From: Nissolia schottii
Lineage: Eukaryota; Streptophyta; Magnoliopsida; Fabales; Fabaceae
DNA length: 64,000 nucleotides
Assembly: GCA_003254905.1 (NCBI GenBank)
Contig: QANU01001174.1
Coordinates: 9,693-73,692, forward strand
Reading direction: 5' to 3'
The notes beneath the pieces are model-generated. The model saw only the letters and a list, made by a program, of their open reading frames with translations. It searched no databases and was not told where the DNA came from. The translations under genes were made by a program, and so were the position numbers. This document shows, one piece after another, positions 37,663 through 50,602 of the stretch; positions within the stretch are counted from its first letter, which is position 1, and the number at the start of each line of letters is the position of its first letter.

Positions 37663-39865
37663 GTTTTCAGGGCCTTCAATCATTATTATATGCATCAAAG
37701 TATGCATTTTCCCAAAACTAAGCTGAATTGGAATCATAAAACTTTTTCTCTTGCAAGTTATTATGCTGTAAACTGGCCCTTAGGAAAGGATGAAATCTTG
37801 AGTCTACCTGCAGTTTCATTGTCCTCAATAAAATTGGCCCAAATGTTTCAAACTTGTCTTGAATATGATGTAATGAACTATCCTTCTTAGTAGTGTTTTT
37901 TCTTCTTTCTTTTTTGATTTTTAATTATATACATGTAAATATTCGCGATGATTTGAGTTTAAACAAAAAACAAAAAATGATTATAAGAGACGAAGATGAG
38001 GACACTGACTTAGGGTAAAGTTCTACACGAAGATGGGGTGGAGGCATGTCCCAACTCATTATTACAAACTCTATGAATATTCATTGCCATCCTTAAATTG
38101 GATGCAAACTTTAGATGAGCTGACAAGTTACCAGAGCCATTAGATAGGATAAATGCTGCTAAAAATAAGATCATTTAGTTGTTTTCAATGTCTCAATGAT
38201 GCTTGTTTGAGAAGGTAGAAGAAGAGATGCATAATCTTCAAACATCTATTTTGGAGACAGAATTGTTGTTGGGAGTTGGCAGCTCACAAGCTACCACATC
38301 TAAGTGGTCAAACGCTTGTTGTAACTAATTTTTTGCTTGTTTAAAATACAATCAGTGACACTAATCAAGCATAGACGCGTCATCAAATTTACATTTTCAT
38401 GCCATTGTTTTTGCTTTGGTTACATGTTTTGTAAACGTAAAGAAGAAAAACATTGCCATTATATTGTGTGTTTTGACATTTTAGAGCCTCTCAAAATAGA
38501 AATTTTTGAAAGAACACAATTTTGACACATTATCTTTGAGCACACACATAATCAAAATGAGTTTCATTAAGTAAAATTCATAGGAATAGTGCTATTTGAA
38601 CATATGAAATTTACATAATTGTCTTTTTTTTTTATTCTTTCTCATAAAAAAAGATATTTAAACATTTTAATATTAATAAAAAAGTAAATTATATTGTAAT
38701 AATTTAACTAAAAACTCTTCAATTTATGGGAATCATGAAATGTGGATTTTGAAGGATTTTGGAGGATATATAAAACCCTAAAAAAAAAATTCACGCAAAC
38801 TTATGAACACATCATTAAAAAACATTTCTTGATGGAATATTTCATCTTTGAAAACTATTCAATTTTTCATTTTTGCTAGCATAGTACCTTTATACCATAC
38901 GAAATTATTTTGATATAAGTTTTTATGTATATTTACAATAGACTTAAGTAACAGTTTTTTTTAGTGAATTTGTTTTAATAGATGAGAATAATTTTAAATA
39001 AAATATATTAAATTTAGAGTTTTTTTTATAAGATAAAAATTAAATGATGTTTATTTTAGTTGTTAAGCAATTTAAAAATTGAATTAGAAAATATTATGGC
39101 AAGGAGATGCTAAAATTTGAATTAGGAAAGATAAAATTAGTAAGATAAGGTAGATTGCTAAAATTTGAATTAAGAAAGATAAGATTAGTGGAGCTATGTA
39201 AATTTATGTTAGTGATGTGACATGAGCTAGTGATAATGTGGTTTGGTTTTAAAAATTAAATAAGTTTGGCCAGAAAAATTTTTAGTGGAAAAAGAAATCT
39301 AAAATTTAGTTAACATAGATGAAAATATTTTTTAAGATTTTTTTTTCCTTCATAAAAGTGATTCTTTGTAGGACGTGGTCAAATACTTATTTTTAATGGA
39401 AGGCGTGGGGGGCTTAAATTATCCTNGTTTCTAAAACATGTCAACGCAAGGGCAAGACATTATTTTTATATTTAGCACACACTATCATGACACCTAAACA
39501 GGCATATTCGACTATTGTTTTGTTTGGGTTCTCTTTTCTCTCGTTTCCTTCCTCTTCCTTCCTTTCCTTCTTTCTTATTTGATAATAAATAAACTTTTCA
39601 GGTTTGGCAGCGGCACCTCCCAAATAAATCAGACTCCTCTTCGTCAATTCATCAAACAGATTACAAGCCTTCACCACAAAGTTACCAAAAAACACCACAT
39701 AACTAGATTCTTCCTTTAACCTCTCCCCAAATTAATATAAATCAAAACCAACCTCACTTTCCGACTCATCATTGATAACCCTTTCAAGTTTCGATTTTGA
39801 CTTGCTGGGGTTTCTTTTTTCTTCGTGTGATCCCTATAGAAATTCCAAATTGGGGGGTAGCGAGA
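37663..39865. other. Spacer between carboxylesterase and OEP61 genes
   Basis: Starts with the carboxylesterase 3' UTR. AT-rich sequence follows with no recognised gene. Around 38530-38580 there is a copy of a dispersed motif (CACACATAATCAAAATGAGTTTCATT) also seen near 4765-4800. A single N sits at 39426. The OEP61 promoter and leader must lie in the last few hundred bases. Confidence 0.5.
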
Positions 39866-42800
39866 ATGTTTAACGGCATGATGGATCCTGAGTTGATCAG
39901 AATCGCTCAGGAACAGATGAGTCGCATGTCACCCGCCGAGTTGGCTCGGATCCAACAACAGGTTTTTTTCTTTTACTCTCTCTTTTCTTGTTTTGGTTTC
40001 TTCAATTGCATGGGTAGGTCCTTTGCGAATTGTGTTTTGAGTTACAGTGCCGGAATGATTGCAAATTCGTTGTTCGCAGATGCCCTTTTTGGAGGGAAAA
40101 AAGGGAGAAAATTTTCGGTTTGTTGATCAATGAAATTAGCACAGGAAGTTAGATTCGTATTCGTGGGGGAGTTTGTTGTGGCTCTTTAGGTTTCTAGATG
40201 CGAGTGCGATTGCAAGTTTTAGACTTTTTGTGATGTTAGTTTAGTTATGTCAAGCCTTTCCTTATTATGGTTGTGTTTTTGTAGAGACGTAGAATTGAAC
40301 GATTGGCTTATACATAGGCATGCCTTAGGTTAGATCCCTAGATTCCCTGTTGGGTTATGTGTAAGTACCTCCATAAGCGCTCATAGAGTCTGGAGGCATA
40401 TTCTAACCTTGGACTAGGGCGAACCTTCTCAATTTTTATGCACCAAAAGAAATTGAACATTTAAGGAAATTATGGCTTGGGTTTTTTGCAGCTGAGTTTT
40501 ATTATGTAGGATTAAGTTTGGTGCTAATGTGGTGTTATGCAATGTTTTTGTGGAATTGCAGATGATGTCTAATCCCGAGCTTATGAAGATGGCATCAGAG
40601 AGCATGAAGAACATGAGTACTGAGGACTTTAAACTTGCTGCGGAACAGTTAAAGCATACACGTCCGGAAGAGATGGCTGAGATCGGTGAGAAGATGGCCA
40701 ATGCATCCCCCGATGAAGTAGCTGCTATGCGTGCCCGTGTTGATGCCCAGATCAAATATCAATTAAATGCAGCTGAAATGTTGAAGAAGCAGGTTAGCAC
40801 TTAAACCCCACCAATTGTCAACTGAAAGACCAAATTATGACACCCTGAGGAAAATCCTTTTCCAGAATCATTTAGGCTCCAAGAGAAAACCATAAATGAA
40901 ATTACATTTGAATAATACTCTAGTTCCACTTAGTTGTCTTCCCAGGAAATATACGTGCTGTCATTGCTTGATAAGACAATGTTACTATGTTTACTACCCT
41001 GATAATTTACAATTTTGGACTTTCCCAGTTTCTGCAAAACCAGTTGGTATGCCCTTATGGACTAGAGTTAAATTTTGCAGGGAAATGAACTTCATAATAA
41101 GGGAAGGTTCAGTGATGCTTTGCAAAAATATCTGCTTGTAAGTGCACTTTTTGTGACTCCTCCTTAACTGTTTCACCCACCGCTTCTCCCCCCCCCCCTT
41201 ATGTATCTCCATTTGACACTTTAACTTATCAGTTTTCTTTTGTCTATTTCCTTGTTTTCATGTTTTATATTATAGGCTAAGCAAAACATTAAAGAGATTC
41301 CACCTTTTCAAAGTAGAAAAGTTCTTTTGGCATGCTCACTCAACTTGATGTCCTGTTACCTGAAGACAAAGCAGTATGATGAATGCATAAAAGAAGGCTC
41401 TGAGGTAGGCTATTTGTAGTTCCCATTATTTTGCCATTGCAAAGTATGATACTAATTATAACTTTTATACCAATTGCATTATGTAAGCAGTAGTATTACA
41501 GAGAACTTTACCAGCCAAGAAATCAGAAAGGAAATTACTTAGTAATTGTAATATTTAATGTAAAAAAATAATTGTTCCCTTCTGTGCTGCTATGTACCAA
41601 GAAAATTATTCATCGTTTGGAGTTGGCTGTTTCATCCTGGCAATGCATTAATGTGCTTTTAACTACCATAGGTTTTGACATATGATGCGAATAATCTGAA
41701 GGCTCTTTATCGAAGAGGTCAAGCATATAAAGAACTAGGTCTACTTAAGGTGAGCTACAAGCAAATGAATTAAAAGGTTTAGGCTGTGATGATATTTTTA
41801 TTACATATTATATTCAGTGGTTTCCCTTATGTTTTTTTAGGATGCTGTTACTGATTTGAGCAAGGCACTTGAAGTGTCGCCAGATGATGATACAATTGCA
41901 GAGCTTTTATGGTGTGATCTTGCTCCCTTTGACATGCATGCACCTATCTTAGGAACAGAATTGTTTATTTATCTGCATATTACATGCATGACACATCCTG
42001 CTATTAATATCTCTATGAGTCTTGCAATTGATGAGTCTTTAATTGAGTGATTTCTCATCAATTTTTTTTCTGTAAACCAATGTAAAACAATGGATTGTTC
42101 GTCAAATTTATCTGTGATGTGTTTTCAATTTTATTTTTTCTAATTGATTCGCGTTTGGCCTGTAATATAGGAATTGATATATTGGAAGTGATCTGATGTT
42201 CTCCAGGCAGTCCTCTTCTATAGTTAATTAGAAATTAGAGTTGTCATTTTAGTTTTATAAATGATTTTTTTTCCCCCTAAAATAAAGGATTATGTAGAAT
42301 TTGGAGTTAATACCATCAAATATTTATTTCAGGGACACCAAAGAAAAGTTGACAAAGGAAGGTGGTGAGCATGTTCCTGGAAGTAAGTGTCCCCCATTTA
42401 ATTTTTTTCCCCGTTTACTTTGTGGCTTTGCCCTAGTCTCCTGATCTTTACGGTTCTTATGGATGTAGGATTAGTAATTGAAGAAATAACTGAAGAAGTC
42501 GAAAATGTGCCTTCTGGAAACAATAGAAGCTCGTCTTTGGAACAAACAGTGGTTCAACCAAGAAAGTTTGGTGACCCTTCTAACAGTGGCAGTACAGTTA
42601 ACAGCGCATATCCAAAAACAAACATGGAGAGTTTAGATAAATTGAAAAGTGATCCAGAAGCTATGAGGTAGGTTAGCATTTTCATTAATGGTGCTAAGTA
42701 CAATAAGATACTCTTAATTTAATCATTGGTCTATAAAGTAGATTTATGTTGGTATTTTTTTATCTTGCAGATCATTCCAAAACTTCATTTCAAATGCTGA

Positions 42801-44234
42801 TCCTGCCACTCTGGCTTCTTTGAATCCTGGACAATCCGATAATATGTCTCCAGATATGATTAGAACTGCCTCAAATATGATTGGCAAGATGTCTCCTGAA
42901 GAACTTCATAAAATGCTTGAAATGGCTTCTGGATTTCAAGGGGACAACCCAATTCTCAGAGGAGGTTCCCCTGATTCCCCTTTCAACCCTGGATCAATTC
43001 CTCCCAATGTAACACCTGAAATGTTTAAAACAGCGAGTGATATGATAAGCAAAATGCAACCAGATGAGCTTCAGAAGATGTTTGAAATGGCATCCTCATT
43101 CAGAGGGAAAGAATCTATTCCATCATCAGCATCTTCTAGCAACAATGAAAGAAATTCTTCCCAGTCAAACTTCCCATCCTCTAGTACTAATGGAACTAAT
43201 GCTTCTGGTGCATCAAGTTCTTCTCAAGATCCATTTTCAAATATGAGAAATGTTTCTCAGTCAAACTTCCCTTCCTCAAGCACAGATTTGCAAGAACAGA
43301 TGAGAAACCAGATGAAAGATCCAGCTATGCGGCAGGTATAATGATCATGTTACTTGTTAAGGAGATGTAATGATCAGTAGTGTACCCTTAAATATAATAT
43401 ACTTCTGTTATGTTTTATCTGTCACTTCTGTTGCCTGAGATCTACTTCTCTCCTGGCTATTCTTTCTTTCTTTCATTTTTTTCTCTTGTCAAGTATATAC
43501 GGATTTTGTATGATGCTACATTTTGTGTTAAGTATTTGAATGTGTATTTTCTCCTCGTATTTATTTATTTATTTATTTTTGTTTATGTTGTTTTGGCAGA
43601 TGTTCACATCAATGTTTAAAAACATGAGTCCAGAAATGGTGGCAAACATGGGTGAACAATTTGGTTTCAAGCTATCAGCTGAGGATGCAGCAAAAGCTCA
43701 GCAAGCCATGTCATCCTTATCGCCAGAGAGCTTGGATAAAATGGTATCGTATTCTCCAAAGTCTAAAACAGATTTTATTTTTCTTTATTATGGAGGTCAT
43801 GTGGAAATACTAGGAAATATAAGATAAAATGCGATAAAGAAAGACATGATTGAGAATCAACAGTAGCATGCAAGTTAATTCCATGGTAAAATGTACCGTT
43901 AATTGGTGTTCTTTTTTATGGGAATAGCATGGAGTTGATAAGCGAAGGATTACTTTTTAATATCTTTGTATCTTCACAATGCACGATGGTATGGGTTAAT
44001 GCTTGTTTTAAGAGTTTCCAATTAGAATATTTGATGTTGTGTGATCATTATGGTACTAAGATGAAGCTTCTCACTTTGTCTTTGCAGATGCTTTGGGCAG
44101 ACAGGCTTCAAAGAGGGGTTGAAGGCGCAAGAAAGACAAAGAACTGGCTTCTAGGGAAACCAGGCATGGTCTTGGCAATATGCATGCTCATTTTGGCCGT
44201 CATTCTTCACCGGTTGGGCTTCATTGGTAGCTAG
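39866..44234 (+). CDS. OEP61: OEP61/TPR7-type tail-anchored TPR co-chaperone receptor (11 exons)
   Basis: Membrane receptor that binds Hsp70/Hsp90-delivered preproteins; the Arabidopsis protein has been placed at the chloroplast outer envelope and at the ER. Exons: 39866-39961, 40562-40792, 41081-41137, 41276-41404, 41672-41749, 41841-41911, 42333-42382, 42469-42667, 42771-43335, 43600-43743, 44088-44234; total 588 residues. TPR domain about 105-225 with carboxylate-clamp residues in [17 protein letters not shown] and [10 protein letters not shown]. Then several STI1-like Met/Pro repeats (e.g. [30 protein letters not shown]), a Ser/Asn-rich linker, and a single C-terminal helix [19 protein letters not shown] typical of tail anchoring. 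Start at 39866 gives [10 protein letters not shown], the family N-terminus. Intron 3 contains a C homopolymer near 41189. Confidence 0.93.
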
Positions 44235-44299
44235 ACTAAGGGTCTTCAGGCTCATACAACAACCTTCTATCAAAGAAAAAAACCTTCTTGAGTGGTGAG

Positions 44300-47200
44300 A
44301 GATAATAGCATGTTTTGTCTCCGCCAGATAGGAGAGAGGAGAGGACCTATCTTTGGTTATCTTTAAAGCAGATAGTTATTTTTTTGGTGAGGTAGTGGGA
44401 AGGTATTTAGTGGGAATAGTTGATGTGTTTACCAAGTGTTTTTGCTGCCATTTTGTTTTATTTTTTGTAACGTAATTGATGCTGCTAATGGCACTGATAG
44501 ATTGACAATGCCAAAATGGCATCTCATTAGATGCTATCCGGATTGAAGACGTGATTGACCCCCTTTTTTTATATCCTTAAAATATAGCTTTTGAGCTGTT
44601 TGGCATTATTTGGAGCACTTGGGAGGGACCCTACCATTCAATAAGCCCAAAACTTTGATGCCATTCCTTGTCCTAATCCAAATCCTCGATACAGTCAGCC
44701 ACCTTAATCCTTGCTTTGTTTTCCCGAATTTTCCTTACACCACAACAGCACAGAATAATTATGTAAATATAAAGACAATCACATCCACGTTGACCTTAAC
44801 GATTCCAGAAGGAGGGCGCAACCATGAGAGTTTGTCAGAATCAGAGCAACTATACCCGTGCAAAGCAATGTAATCCCCATCAATGGAAGCATTCCATAAC
44901 CAAGAGTCCTCCACCAAAGAAACATGACCAGTCATATTAGAAATCAAATTAATAATATCAAGTGGAAGCTATGTGTACAATTGATGATAATTCCAATCTC
45001 CATTTTGCTCGAGGCCACAAACATGAAGAGCCGTATCTTTGATATGAACAGACAAAACAATGTTGCACATTAACAAAAGATAAAATCACCCCTTGTTGGG
45101 CATATCTACCATTGAGGATTAGTTAGGATGGTCGCAACAACCAATCCACCACACTGCTTAGGAGTAGAGATCACATTCCAGTTGAGAGAATTCACCCAAC
45201 ACTTACATCACACACTATACACTTGAGAGTTGCGAGCCTTGTAAAATAGGAGTAAAACGTAAGATGACTTTTAGGGTTTTGTTGGTTTCATGAGTTGATC
45301 TACTCTAACCCATAATTCATGGGTCTAATGTAATCTATGGAGTTATTGTCATGTTTATAGTGTTGGATAGCTCTAAGGTGGCCCAGTCAAAAAAATTGGG
45401 TCAGTTTGGGTTTGGTCTAACTTAACCCATGTACATTTCTACGCCTAACTAACTAATAAGATAAATTCCTCTTAGAATAATGGATTTTTTTTCTAAAAAT
45501 AAAACATTTAAAATACCTCATTCCCATAATAAACCATATAAAGGGATTCAATTTAAATTAACTTACGTGTATCCCGAATTTTCTTTTTTTATTTTCTTTT
45601 AATTAGAAGTTGATTTAAATTGACTTCCCATTTTTTAAAAAATAGAAGTCGATTGAAATTGACTTCTGTGGTAACGTGTCACCAAATTTAATTGTTTTTT
45701 ATTTATTAAATGTGGTAACACGTACCCCAAATATCAAATTAAAAAAATGCCAATTTGGAGGTTTAATTTGATTTACTAAATATGGTAACGTGTCACTAAA
45801 TTTGGTTGTTTTTTTATTTGAGATTTTCTTGGTATAGTATATTTTTCCAAGTAGGTTGGGAAAGGGGTGATACTTTTAGGTTCATAAGTTAGCTATTTAT
45901 GTTAATAATATTTGACTACCAAGTGTAAATGAGAGCAATGGTAGAGAATATTAATTTTAATAAGTACAATAATTTTTACAATTTCACATGTGTCTTATAA
46001 TAATTTAGGTATCTATATAAAAAAAATTAAAAACATGAGATGGTATTACTTTTGATTCAACATAATTATCATTTTTTTTAATTCAGCATAGGGTGTTACA
46101 TTATCCGTCAGATACACTGGTATTTTGTGGTGCCAAGTGGTGACAATAAGTTACCAACAAATAAATTTGCCAATAGGTATTTATATTTTGATTAAAGAAA
46201 ATGTCAACCGTATTGGTGGATAATTTTTCTGTTAATCTCTAAGAAATTATTAAGGGTTTAAGGTTAGGATTTTGGGTATTATTGACGAATATATTTGCTA
46301 ATAATGACTTTTTCAAAAGAAATTGTGGCATCAATCTAAAAAATAGCAAAGACACAATGTTTTTACTCATTTGAAGAAACCACAAAAAGTAAAATACAAC
46401 GGATACTTAACGTCTCAAAAAAATGAATACTACGAATTATTAGACCCTAGTATGAATACACATATATATGCAAGGGATCAAGCAATCATCACTTCCACAC
46501 CCAAAATCAAGCGAAATGACCATTTCTCTATCCTTCTTGAGATACAAGAACAAAGGACCATATAAATGTGTACAACAAAGGGAAGGAAATGGAGTCAATG
46601 AGATGGAAATGGAAGGAAGTCCTTATGTTTTTGACATTACAATTGATTTCTTTTTCTTGAAAACCGATTTTGGAAGCCTAAGTTAGTACGTGGATCCTAA
46701 AGTTGAAGGATCTGAATTTGAGATAGAGCAAATGCAGTGACGATCCAAGAAATTTAGGCGGGGGGCAAAACTATAAAAACATAACAAGAAATTTAATATT
46801 ATTATATTTAGACATAAAAAATGTATTAGTCCAAAATAAAAAATATTTAATTTACAATTATTCTCTTCTTTTTTTCATATTTTGCAAATGTCGAATGATA
46901 TTTTTATAAATGTCTTCGAATATCTTTATTTCTATTTCTTTGTATATTATCAAAAAATTATGAATAAAAATATTTATAATACAATTCTTAATATATTCAA
47001 TACATTAAAATTTTATAAATTTTATTATATCTAAATTGGTCGCATGAAACTGAGGGCACAGCAGGCTTGGCTCTAGTAGAAGGTTCAGTGCATTAATCCA
47101 AATATCCACCAAACCATTTACAGAGATTTTCCAGCTTCCTCCTACATCCGTAGAAAAACCGTGTCCATCTATCTTTCTCTCTCTCCGCGCTATAACCGCT

Positions 47201-47348
47201 CTCTCTCACTAAAATCCTAATACCTTCTTTTAATCTCCCATTTATAATCACACTCTTTTCCCTCTCGAAAATCAAATCAGATCATTTTGCGAGAGACGCA
47301 AAATCGAATTATTCGATTCATCGATCCGCTGATTTTGGATTGAAACCA
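44300..47348. other. Spacer with LINE relic, upstream of the small Cys-rich gene
   Basis: Begins with the OEP61 3' UTR. A LINE relic lies at 44759-45240. Around 45640-45830 a direct repeat carries TGGTAACGTGTCACTAAATTT-type units twice. The rest is AT-rich without a recognised gene. From about 47090 the sequence is less AT-rich and pyrimidine-rich (CTCTCTCTCC), as in a plant promoter or leader. Confidence 0.55.
44759..45240 (-). pseudogene. LINE retrotransposon relic (RT tail and RNase H start)
   Basis: On the minus strand, broken frames give NWNVISTPKQCGGL (like the W..V..PK..GGLG of plant LINE reverse transcriptases), then a stretch with PLDIINLISN and EDSWLWNASIDGDY (zf-RVT linker style). 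These are followed by WLRPPSGIVKVNVD, matching the start of the plant LINE RNase H domain. Frames change and a stop follows soon after VNVD, so it is dead. The rest of the element was not found nearby. Confidence 0.6.
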
Positions 47349-47771
47349 ATGGCGCCCCCGATCGTCGTCCGTCCGAAGCCGGCGGCGCATCATCGCCGGC
47401 GCGTGGGGGAAGTTGCCGGAGGCGGCGCTGCGGAGTGCGCCGCCGTGTGCTGCTGCTGCCCCTGCACGATGCTCAACTTCGTGGTGCTGGCGGTCTACAA
47501 GGTCCCCGCGGCGCTCTTCAGGAAGGCCATGCGCAAGCGGAAACGACAGCGCTTGCTGAAAGAATCCTCCAACAAGAAGAACGACGTCGTTTTGCTGCAG
47601 CCGTCAAGGTGCAGCAGCTTCGAGCCGGACGAAGCGGTGCCGGTGCCGGTGCCGGCGAAGGGGGAGGGAAGTGCGGCGGAAAAACCGGAGGCCGTTGAAA
47701 TGGAGAAGGAGATGTGGGCCCGGTTCGCGGGAACCGGGTTCTGGAGGAGCGAGTCGCAGCGCCAACCGTAA
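47349..47771 (+). CDS. Small plant-specific Cys-rich basic protein of unknown function
   Basis: Intronless, 140 residues from ATG 47349. Features in order: basic N-terminus with HHRRRVGEVAGGGAAECA, a Cys cluster CCCCPC, a short hydrophobic segment MLNFVVLAVYKVPAALF, a strongly basic stretch RKAMRKRKRQR, an acidic and Pro/Val-rich middle, and a conserved C-terminus EMEKEMWARFAGTGFWRSESQR. I recognise this layout as a conserved uncharacterised plant family (Arabidopsis At3g11690/At5g06380 type, from memory). The Cys cluster next to a hydrophobic segment could be lipidated or membrane-attached, which is inference. It is much more GC-rich than its surroundings. Its nearest neighbour downstream is the FLA gene. 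Confidence 0.8.
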   Translation: MAPPIVVRPKPAAHHRRRVGEVAGGGAAECAAVCCCCPCTMLNFVVLAVYKVPAALFRKAMRKRKRQRLLKESSNKKNDVVLLQPSRCSSFEPDEAVPVPVPAKGEGSAAEKPEAVEMEKEMWARFAGTGFWRSESQRQP

Positions 47772-47951
47772 CTGCCGAACCGGATAGTGAAAATGCGATG
47801 GTTGCAATGATGATGGAAGGTAAGCCGGTCCCTAACAGAAGTAAGAGGATGAAATTTGTGGAGAGATTTTTCCTTGATTCAAATCTAGACAAAATTCTCA
47901 ATTCCAAAAAATAGTTTTTCACGACTTGAAAATTTGATTGAGATTTCCCAT

Positions 47952-48083
47952 CAAAAATATTACATGTACATCCAATTTTATACATTCATCCATACATCAT
48001 TAATAATACACAAATTTTGTTCTCATAGTGCACAAACATTACAAATTTAATGTATAATTTTTGATATACGTGTAGCTGAACTC
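47952..48083 (+). mobile_element. MULE-type MITE, family A, short deleted copy 3
   Basis: A 132-bp element. The left end CAAAAATATTACATGTACATCC and right end, reverse-complemented GAGTTCAGCTACACGTATATC, align with both ends of the elements at 434 and 26282. Flanks agree at 7 of 9 bases (ATTTCCCAT at 47943-47951, ATTTTCTAT at 48084-48092). It keeps only terminal regions, so it is an internally deleted, older copy. It lies just downstream of the small Cys-rich gene's stop codon. Confidence 0.6.
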
Positions 48084-48092
48084 ATTTTCTAT

Positions 48093-50553
48093 CAGTAATA
48101 ACCATCAATTTAAATGAGAGAAGATTTACAAATTGAGAATTTTGTCATAAATCTGATTACATTATATTTTTAGGCACACAATTACCAAATTGAGGTTATA
48201 TTTACTTGGTTTTTTAGTCTTTTTGAATTTGGTTAGGTGTGTGTTGTGTATAAAATCCTCTATGAGGATGGCGTTGTGGTTTCCGGAGAGTGCTTTTGCT
48301 TCGGCGAGGTTGAGTTTGAGCTGACACGTGTTGGAATTGGGTCCTTGGAAATTCCTGAGTTATGTGGAAGCTTTGTTTGATGATGGTGTGCTCCGAGGAA
48401 AATGACAAAACAAAATGGGGATAGTGATGTGCGTTTGGTTGCGTCCTTATATTCACGACGGATATTAATAGAGCTCTCATCTTTTCTGTTGGATTAAACT
48501 TTTGTAATCTATAGACTAGATACATTTGTTTTTTTTGTGTCGTTCCTTTTTTCCCTTTTACGATGGAGTCCGATGAGTATTGCAATTTCGCAACACAAAA
48601 ATGTTATATCTACCTGAATCTTAGGGTAGACATCGATGTTGTGTTTCATTGTTGATATATGAAATAAATACAAGATTATGAAGATACAAAATTTTGATTA
48701 GTTACGAAGACATTCACAAAAACTTGTGTCTTAACACAAAAAATTAGTGTATTAGTGTATTTTTTGTACTTTTATTTTATTAAAACACAGAGGATAAGGA
48801 CATAAAAAGAGTTTTAATGAAATTATAAATAAGTGAGAATAAGATTTTAAAAATATTTTAACTCATTTGTCATGTTTTATGTCTTGTCACCATAAAATTA
48901 AACATGATACAAATGTAATAAATTGTGTCTTATATATCATCACATTATAAACACTCATCCAATACTTCATTTTTTTTCTTTGTTCTCTTTATGTTATATT
49001 TATATATTAATAAAATATTTAAAAAAAGAAAAATTTAATATTATTATACACAATTGCTCTTATTTAATATGTAGAGATAATAAGGGTAATTAGAGTTAGT
49101 AGTATATATAAATATGATAGAGAATATTTATTTAATAGAGATATAAGAAAAAATAATTAATGTGATATAAATTTAAAAAGTGAACAAATATTTATAAAAA
49201 TATTAAAAGAAAAAATGTAGATGAGTGAAAAAGAAATAGAGAAAGTAGATTGAAAACTGAAAAACTAAAAAAATAAAAACTATTATTAATTTTTTTAACA
49301 AGTGTGATGAGGAGAGTACACTTGTTAACCTTTTCTATATGAAATTAGTTTTTGGGCTTTGGACCATAGCAGATTTTTGGTACAATTCTTCGCTAGGCAA
49401 ACTTTGTTCGTTTTGTGCCTCTTCTTTGTCGTTTTTGTTGCTGTTTTCTGATTGTATTCATGGACATGGGTCTTAGCAATGTTGTCTTTCCATAATTCTT
49501 TTTCGTAAAATTGGGATTTAAAGGTGGTAGTTTCATTCCTTTTAAGTAAGGCTCCCGTTTTAATGGGAGAATTTATATCGGTGTGATTAATTGGCAGTAA
49601 AAAGTGGAGTTTTATCGGAGACTCATGCTTTTACTCTCATACTAAACACACTTTTACAGTGAGAAATAATTATTCTTGTGAGATTCAAAATATAAAATTA
49701 TGATCGTGCTGTTCTTTTAACAAAATATTAGACTCAGATATTTCTCTAAATTCAAATTTAGAATGTTGTGGCTTTTTGAGAAATGTTAAATTTTTTGACT
49801 CTCCAAAAATTGTTCTCATAAAAGTCACAAGAATTAGTGTTTGGTAAATTTATTTTTCATATGATCTTTGTATCTAAAATTATTATAATAAACATAGATA
49901 TAGAAATAATTAGTAATAATGATTATTAAAAATTAAAATTATATTGGTATTTTAATAATTAGATAACATAAATCAACTTAAAAAATTTACTCATGAGAAC
50001 TCTTAAGTATACCGATAACTTTTAAAAGTTAATAGCAAAAACACATTTACATTTTATTTACCAAACATAACGTATGCTTTTTGAGAACAAAACCACTCCC
50101 AAAAATTTTTTTACCCAACCAAGCCTCAGCTGCTTCTCTCTAACTTCCACTGTGTTTGGTGTTATTGTCACTAACAAAAGATGACTTAAAAAGTCGGGGA
50201 GGTGAATGTTTTAATTATTATGTTTTTTTCATTTTTTCACTCATGGATCTTTTAGAAGGTGCATGGGCCACTACATTAAAAGGCTTTGCACTAGGGACAC
50301 AGTTAAGGTCCCAAACACACACATGGCTTGGTAACAAATCCTATGTATAAAATTGCGTGACAAAAATGATTTAAACTCCCACCTGTATAACTTGACCTTT
50401 ATCCATAATAAAAATCCATATCCTTAATCTATAATCTATAATATATATACAAACTCGATTATGGTCACTTTTTTTTTTGGGGGATAAATGTGTTCTTTTT
50501 TGTTGGGAAATGATTATGGTCATTAAGTGTGGCTTATACAAAAGTACAATAGA

Positions 50554-50602
<49 letters not shown>

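Noticed and set aside
47518..47985. 155-residue minus-strand frame over the small Cys-rich gene
   Set aside because: Shadow of the GC-rich sense gene, low-complexity Pro/Arg/Ser sequence.
48214..48585. 123-residue minus-strand frame in the large spacer
   Set aside because: Not recognisable and in a different frame from the more protein-like pieces there; kept only as a weak relic finding.
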